This document shows positions 60,864-64,000 of a stretch of DNA of 64,000 nucleotides, piece after piece. The stretch covers positions 186,001 to 250,000 of the forward strand of contig NZ_JBJMAV010000002.1 in assembly GCF_046600715.1 (NCBI RefSeq). Direction: 5' to 3'. Source of the stretch: Lysobacter_C viscosus (GTDB taxonomy: Bacteria > Pseudomonadota > Gammaproteobacteria > Xanthomonadales > Xanthomonadaceae). How positions within the stretch are numbered: the first letter of the stretch is position 1; every line of letters begins with the position of its first letter. The notes under the pieces are model-generated. The model was not told the DNA's origin and did no database searches. It saw only the letters and a program-made list of their open reading frames with translations. A program made the translations under genes and the position numbers.

Positions 60864-61601
60864 TCAGTCCAGCGCCGCCAGGTGCGCGCGCCCGCCAATG
60901 GCGCGCATCTGCCGCTCGATCGCCCGCGTGCGCCGCTGCACGTACGGACCAGGCTTGGCCGCACTGTAGCGCCGCGGACTGGGCAGGACCGCGGCCAGCC
61001 GGGCCGCCTGCGCCGCGGTGAGGTCGCTGGCATCGCGGCCGAAATAGCGTCTTGCCGCGGCATGCGCCCCGTACACGCCGTCACCGAACTCGGCCACGTT
61101 GACGTAGACCTCGAGGATCCGGTTCTTTGGCCACAGGGTTTCGATCAACACCGTGTACCAGGCTTCGATGCCCTTGCGCACCCAGCTGCGGCCGCTCCAC
61201 AGGAACAGGTTCTTGGCGGTCTGCTGGCTGATGGTGCTGGCGCCACGGGTGGCGCCACCGCGGGCGTTGCTGGCCCGGGCCTTCTCGATCGCCTCCAGGT
61301 CGAATCCGTGATGGCGACCGAAGTTCTGGTCCTCCGAGGCAATCACCGCCAATGGCAGGTCCGGTGATACCTCCTCCAGGTCCTTCCATTCATGGGACAG
61401 GCGGAATTCGCCGTCGCCTTCGCGCCACGCCTCCAGCTGGCGCGCCGCCATGAACGCACTGAAGGGCGGGTCCACCCAGCGCAGGACCAGCACCTGCACC
61501 ACCGTCAGCAGCAGCACCAGCAGCGGCGCGAGCAGCAGCCCGCGGACCAACCTGCGCCCCCTGGAACGCCGGGCACCGCCCGGCCCCATTGCTTGCGTCA
61601 T
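60864..61601 (-). CDS. mtgA: monofunctional biosynthetic peptidoglycan transglycosylase
   Basis: A 245-residue GT51 enzyme that polymerises lipid II. An N-terminal membrane anchor (about 20-43) is followed by the donor-site VIASEDQNFGRHHGFDLEAI near 95, GASTISQQTAKNLFLW and the KRNRILEVYVN-like KNRILEVYVNVAEFG motif. It has no transpeptidase domain. It is upstream of the GtrB-like gene and divergent from hslO. Confidence 0.95.
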   Translation of the reverse strand: MTQAMGPGGARRSRGRRLVRGLLLAPLLVLLLTVVQVLVLRWVDPPFSAFMAARQLEAWREGDGEFRLSHEWKDLEEVSPDLPLAVIASEDQNFGRHHGFDLEAIEKARASNARGGATRGASTISQQTAKNLFLWSGRSWVRKGIEAWYTVLIETLWPKNRILEVYVNVAEFGDGVYGAHAAARRYFGRDASDLTAAQAARLAAVLPSPRRYSAAKPGPYVQRRTRAIERQMRAIGGRAHLAALD

Positions 61602-61681
61602 CGTCCAAAGCCCCCACTTCCGCTACGTTCCGTGCACGAGTGCGCGACCATTATCACTGCTGTTGCATGCCAAGGCCCCCG

Positions 61682-62599
61682 ATGACCGATACCGCTTCCG
61701 CTGCCCTCGACCACGATGGCCTGACCCGCTTCCTGATCCTGGGCGCCGGCGTGCGCGGCGTGCGCGTCCACCTGCAGGAGACCTGGCGGCAGATCCGTGC
61801 GCGCGAGGACTACCCCGCCGCCGCGGCCGAGCTGCTCGGCGAGGCCTGCGCCGCCGCGGCATTGCTGACCGGCCACACCAAGGTCGACGGCCGGCTCTCG
61901 CTGCAGCTGCAGTCGCGCGCCGCCATCCGCACGCTGTTCGCCGAGTGCACCGGCGCCGGCACGCTGCGGGGCATCGTCCAGCTGTCGGACCAGGCACTGC
62001 CGACGCGCAACCTCCAGGACCTCGGGGCCGATGCAGTACTCGCGATCACCGTCGAGAATCCACGCCCAGGCGCCCGCGGTGCGCAGGAGCCGATGCGCTA
62101 CCAGGGCCTGGTGTCACTTGCCTCGGAGACGCTTGCCGGCGCACTGGAGGACTACTTCATTCAATCGGAGCAGCTTCCCACCCGGCTGCTGCTGGTGGCC
62201 GACGAAAACCGTGCAGCCGGACTCATGCTGCAGAAGCTGCCCGGCGACGAGGGTGACGTGGATGGCTGGAATCGGGCCTGTGCGCTGTTCGACACCCTGC
62301 GCTCCCACGAGTTGCTCGACCTGGCGGGTGACACGTTGCTTGAACGCCTGTTCCACCAGGATGGCGTGGAAGTGCTGGGCCGCAAACCGCTGGAGTTCGC
62401 CTGCTCGTGTTCGCGCGAGCGGGTCGCCTCGATGCTGGCCTCGCTGGGCGCCGACGAGGCGCGCGCGGCGGTGATCGATGGACAGGCCGAGGTTCGATGC
62501 GAATTCTGTGGCCAGCGTTACAGCTTCGATCCGGCCGATGTGGAGAGACTGTTGGCGCTCCACGGCCAGCAGATGGCCGCCCCGGAGCGCGTTCAATAG
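61682..62599 (+). CDS. hslO: redox-regulated chaperone Hsp33
   Basis: A 305-residue holdase activated by oxidation. The N-terminal domain contains LLGEACAAAALLTGHTKVDG and YFIQSEQLPTRLLL. The C-terminal zinc switch has FACSCSRERV (CxC) and VRCEFCGQRY (CxxC), all four Cys present. The ATG at 61682 is the conserved start; earlier frame is not used. Confidence 0.96.
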   Translation: MTDTASAALDHDGLTRFLILGAGVRGVRVHLQETWRQIRAREDYPAAAAELLGEACAAAALLTGHTKVDGRLSLQLQSRAAIRTLFAECTGAGTLRGIVQLSDQALPTRNLQDLGADAVLAITVENPRPGARGAQEPMRYQGLVSLASETLAGALEDYFIQSEQLPTRLLLVADENRAAGLMLQKLPGDEGDVDGWNRACALFDTLRSHELLDLAGDTLLERLFHQDGVEVLGRKPLEFACSCSRERVASMLASLGADEARAAVIDGQAEVRCEFCGQRYSFDPADVERLLALHGQQMAAPERVQ

Positions 62600-62625
62600 A
62601 GGGGGCTGCCGGCGACCGGCGGCAA

Positions 62626-62654
62626 TTGTTAAAGAAACATAAATCACCTATAGT
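62626..62654 (+). promoter_or_regulatory. sigma-70 promoter for the exported protein gene
   Basis: TTGTTA (62626-62631) is followed after exactly 17 bases by TATAGT (62649-62654). Transcription would start near 62661, about 49 bases before the ATG. This is one of the clearest promoters in the window. Confidence 0.75.
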
Positions 62655-62709
62655 TCCCGACGACTCGGACGGGAACTCAGAAGACCTTTGCAGGTCTTAG
62701 GGCAACGGG

Positions 62710-63582
62710 ATGAACACGCGATCGCTTCAATTGCCGCTTGCGTTGCTGCTGGCCTTCGGGCTGGCAGGCGGCGCGCATGCGCAATCCGGCGGCTCGGCCC
62801 GCGCCGACAGCACCGTGCTTCCGGTCTGGAACAAGGCGAGCGGCAACCTGGAAGCAGTGCTGCTGCTTGAGCCCGCGCCTGCTGCGGGGGGACGCTGGCG
62901 GCTCGGTCGTAACCTGATCGATGTGAACCTGGGCGGGTCCGGTGCCGATTCGCTCGGGCTGGTGTGTGATCGAAAGACCGGCCTGGCGGGCGCAATCGGC
63001 AACCTGGCCAATCACTGCATGTTGGCCTCTCTGGACCCCTCCCGTGCACGCAGCGGCTCGGGACAGCTGTCCGCCGGCGCCAGCATCGGGCGCAACGGCA
63101 ACCGCATCGGGGTTTCGGTCGGGGAAGGCCGTGACAGCCTGCCGGCATGGCTGAGTCCCAGCGGGCGCAGCGCGCAGCTCGACCAGAACACGCTCACCGT
63201 ATACGGCCAGAAGAACATTGGCCGCGAGGCCACCGTCTCCATCGGCGGGACCTGGGCACGGGCGCGGTTGATCCCCGCCGGCGAAGTGCCCGACGCCGTC
63301 AGCACCCACTTCAACGACCGCTGGAACACGCAGAGCGTGACCGTGGGTGCGGACATCGGGGACTTCGGTGCCAGCATCATCGGGCGCGTCATCGACACCC
63401 CGCAGCAGGAGGGCCAGTGGGAAGGGCTCGGCCTCGGGCTGACCTGGCGGACCCCCTGGAGCGGACAGCTCACCGTGGGCGCCGAAAACGTGGTGACGCG
63501 TGGCAAGAACCCGTTCGCGCCCAACAGCGGCGACAAGGAAGAAGGCACCGTGCCTTACGTCAGGTACGAGCAGGATCTCTGA
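62710..63582 (+). CDS. exported beta-rich protein, unknown function
   Basis: A 290-residue protein with a clear Sec signal peptide (cleavage near AHA-QSG). The rest alternates Gly and hydrophobic residues in short strands (SAGASIGRNGNRIGVSVG, TLTVYGQKNIGREATVSIGG, SVTVGADIGDFGASIIGRVI), which could be a surface beta-barrel or beta-helix. The last residues are VPYVRYEQDL. I cannot name a family. It has its own sigma-70 promoter and a strong terminator, and precedes a TonB-dependent receptor gene. Confidence 0.8.
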   Translation: MNTRSLQLPLALLLAFGLAGGAHAQSGGSARADSTVLPVWNKASGNLEAVLLLEPAPAAGGRWRLGRNLIDVNLGGSGADSLGLVCDRKTGLAGAIGNLANHCMLASLDPSRARSGSGQLSAGASIGRNGNRIGVSVGEGRDSLPAWLSPSGRSAQLDQNTLTVYGQKNIGREATVSIGGTWARARLIPAGEVPDAVSTHFNDRWNTQSVTVGADIGDFGASIIGRVIDTPQQEGQWEGLGLGLTWRTPWSGQLTVGAENVVTRGKNPFAPNSGDKEEGTVPYVRYEQDL

Positions 63583-63642
63583 GGTTTTTCCCGCTGGATA
63601 TTGCTGAACAAGAGTTGCCTGCTTCAACTTATTGAATTTCAA

Positions 63643-63681
63643 AGAAATCGCCGCCCTCTCCGGGGCGGCGATTTCTTTTTG
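63643..63681 (+). terminator. strong intrinsic terminator
   Basis: A 14-base perfect stem (AGAAATCGCCGCCC with GGGCGGCGATTTCT) and a six-base loop run into TTTTT. It ends the exported protein transcript before the receptor gene. Confidence 0.93.
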
Positions 63682-63738
63682 TTAACAACACTTTAATTTT
63701 TGGCCGCAGGGGGCTAGTATCGGCGCGGCCTTGCTGGA

Positions 63739-63788
63739 CTTGGTGTCTTACTTGACGCCCCCGGCGGGTTCCCATGGGAAACACCAAG
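63739..63788 (+). promoter_or_regulatory. leader inverted repeat before the TonB-dependent receptor
   Basis: CTTGGTGT (63739-63746) pairs with ACACCAAG (63781-63788). Just inside the right arm lies a perfect 12-base palindrome TTCCCATGGGAA (63769-63780). A TAGTAT box at 63715-63720 could be the -10, so this would be in the 5' UTR. It ends 19 bases before the ATG. Confidence 0.55.
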
Positions 63789-63807
63789 ACTGACTTGGAG
63801 AGAGAGA

Positions 63808-64000
63808 ATGACCTTGAAGACCACCAAGCTCCGCGACGCGATCACCTTCGCGCTCGTCGTGGGCGCTACCGCTGCTGCCGGCACGGGCGTTGCATTTGCC
63901 CAGGACGCCGATGAGCAGGAAGCCACCACCCTCGACCGCATCGAAGTGACCGGTTCGCGCATCAAGCGCACCGACATCGAGACCTCGCAGCCCGTATTTT
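63808..64000 (+). CDS. TonB-dependent outer-membrane receptor, N-terminal fragment (cut by window edge)
   Basis: Only 64 residues are present. They show a signal peptide with a typical xanthomonad sequence (LRDAITFALVVGATAAAGTG, cleavage near AFAQ) and the start of a plug domain, LDRIEVTGSRIKRTDIET. The latter is the TonB-receptor plug signature. The substrate cannot be told from this part. The ATG at 63808 has GGAGAGAGAG upstream. Confidence 0.92.
   Translation, partial: MTLKTTKLRDAITFALVVGATAAAGTGVAFAQDADEQEATTLDRIEVTGSRIKRTDIETSQPVF

Overview
The window is a 64 kb piece of a high-GC gammaproteobacterial chromosome, most likely Xanthomonadaceae (Lysobacter, Luteimonas, Thermomonas or a Xanthomonas/Stenotrophomonas relative). 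The evidence is the gene order murA-bolA / kdsD-kdsC-lptCAB-rpoN-hpf-ptsN-hprK-rapZ-EIIA-HPr-EI, the many GTG and TTG starts with ATGA/GTGA overlaps, the metX-metB-hom operon, a TonB-dependent receptor of the xanthomonad type, and GTAGGAGCG-type REP palindromes. No rRNA, tRNA, CRISPR array, transposase or phage gene was seen.

Layout. 0-4.4 kb: start of murA (cut by the left edge), a BolA protein, then Kdo synthesis and LPS export (kdsD, kdsC, lptC, lptA, lptB). 4.5-11.5 kb: rpoN, hibernation factor, ptsN, hprK, rapZ and an EIIA(Man)-HPr-EI set, a phosphorelay with no sugar permease. 11.5-16.5 kb: a lipoprotein, mgtE, the algH-ruvX-pyrB operon on the minus strand and a SlyD-like isomerase. 16.5-22.8 kb: an accessory locus of lower and uneven GC, with a secreted 1765-aa RHS/YD-repeat protein whose variable C-terminus overlaps a small lipoprotein gene (candidate toxin/immunity pair), bordered on one side by an inverted REP pair. 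22.8-31.4 kb: pilU and pilT, yggS-proC-DUF4426, a PA2778/PA2779-type peptidase pair, a corrinoid-binding-like protein with pdxH, a glycerate-kinase-like protein and dodecin. 31.5-34.9 kb: aroK-aroB, a WGR-only protein and hemE. 35-46 kb: two very large propeller sensors (a hybrid histidine kinase and a diguanylate cyclase) around a YceI / cytochrome b561 / YceI operon, a glutaredoxin-like protein and L-serine dehydratase. 46-49.7 kb: metX-metB-hom behind a clear SAM-I riboswitch. 49.7-64 kb: a propeller lipoprotein, an M23 peptidase, an HDOD protein, prfC, a dioxygenase/sulfotransferase pair, a TrhA protein, an MliC-like lipoprotein, AsmA, CBS, GtrB-like, mtgA, hslO, an exported protein of unknown function and the start of a TonB-dependent receptor.

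How they fit together. The first 11 kb couples envelope building with the nitrogen-PTS and sigma-54 circuits. rpoN in this window may act within it too: a well-formed -24/-12 promoter lies 22 bases (predicted start site) ahead of the diguanylate cyclase gene. The methionine operon forms a self-contained homoserine to cystathionine module under SAM control. The accessory features most worth follow-up are the RHS/lipoprotein module, an intrinsic-terminator-like hairpin inside the 5' end of the PA2778-like gene, a degenerate (Asp to Glu) receiver in the HDOD protein, and a perfectly nested A-B-B'-A' REP structure. All assignments rest on reading the sequence and on remembered family features; no database search was possible.
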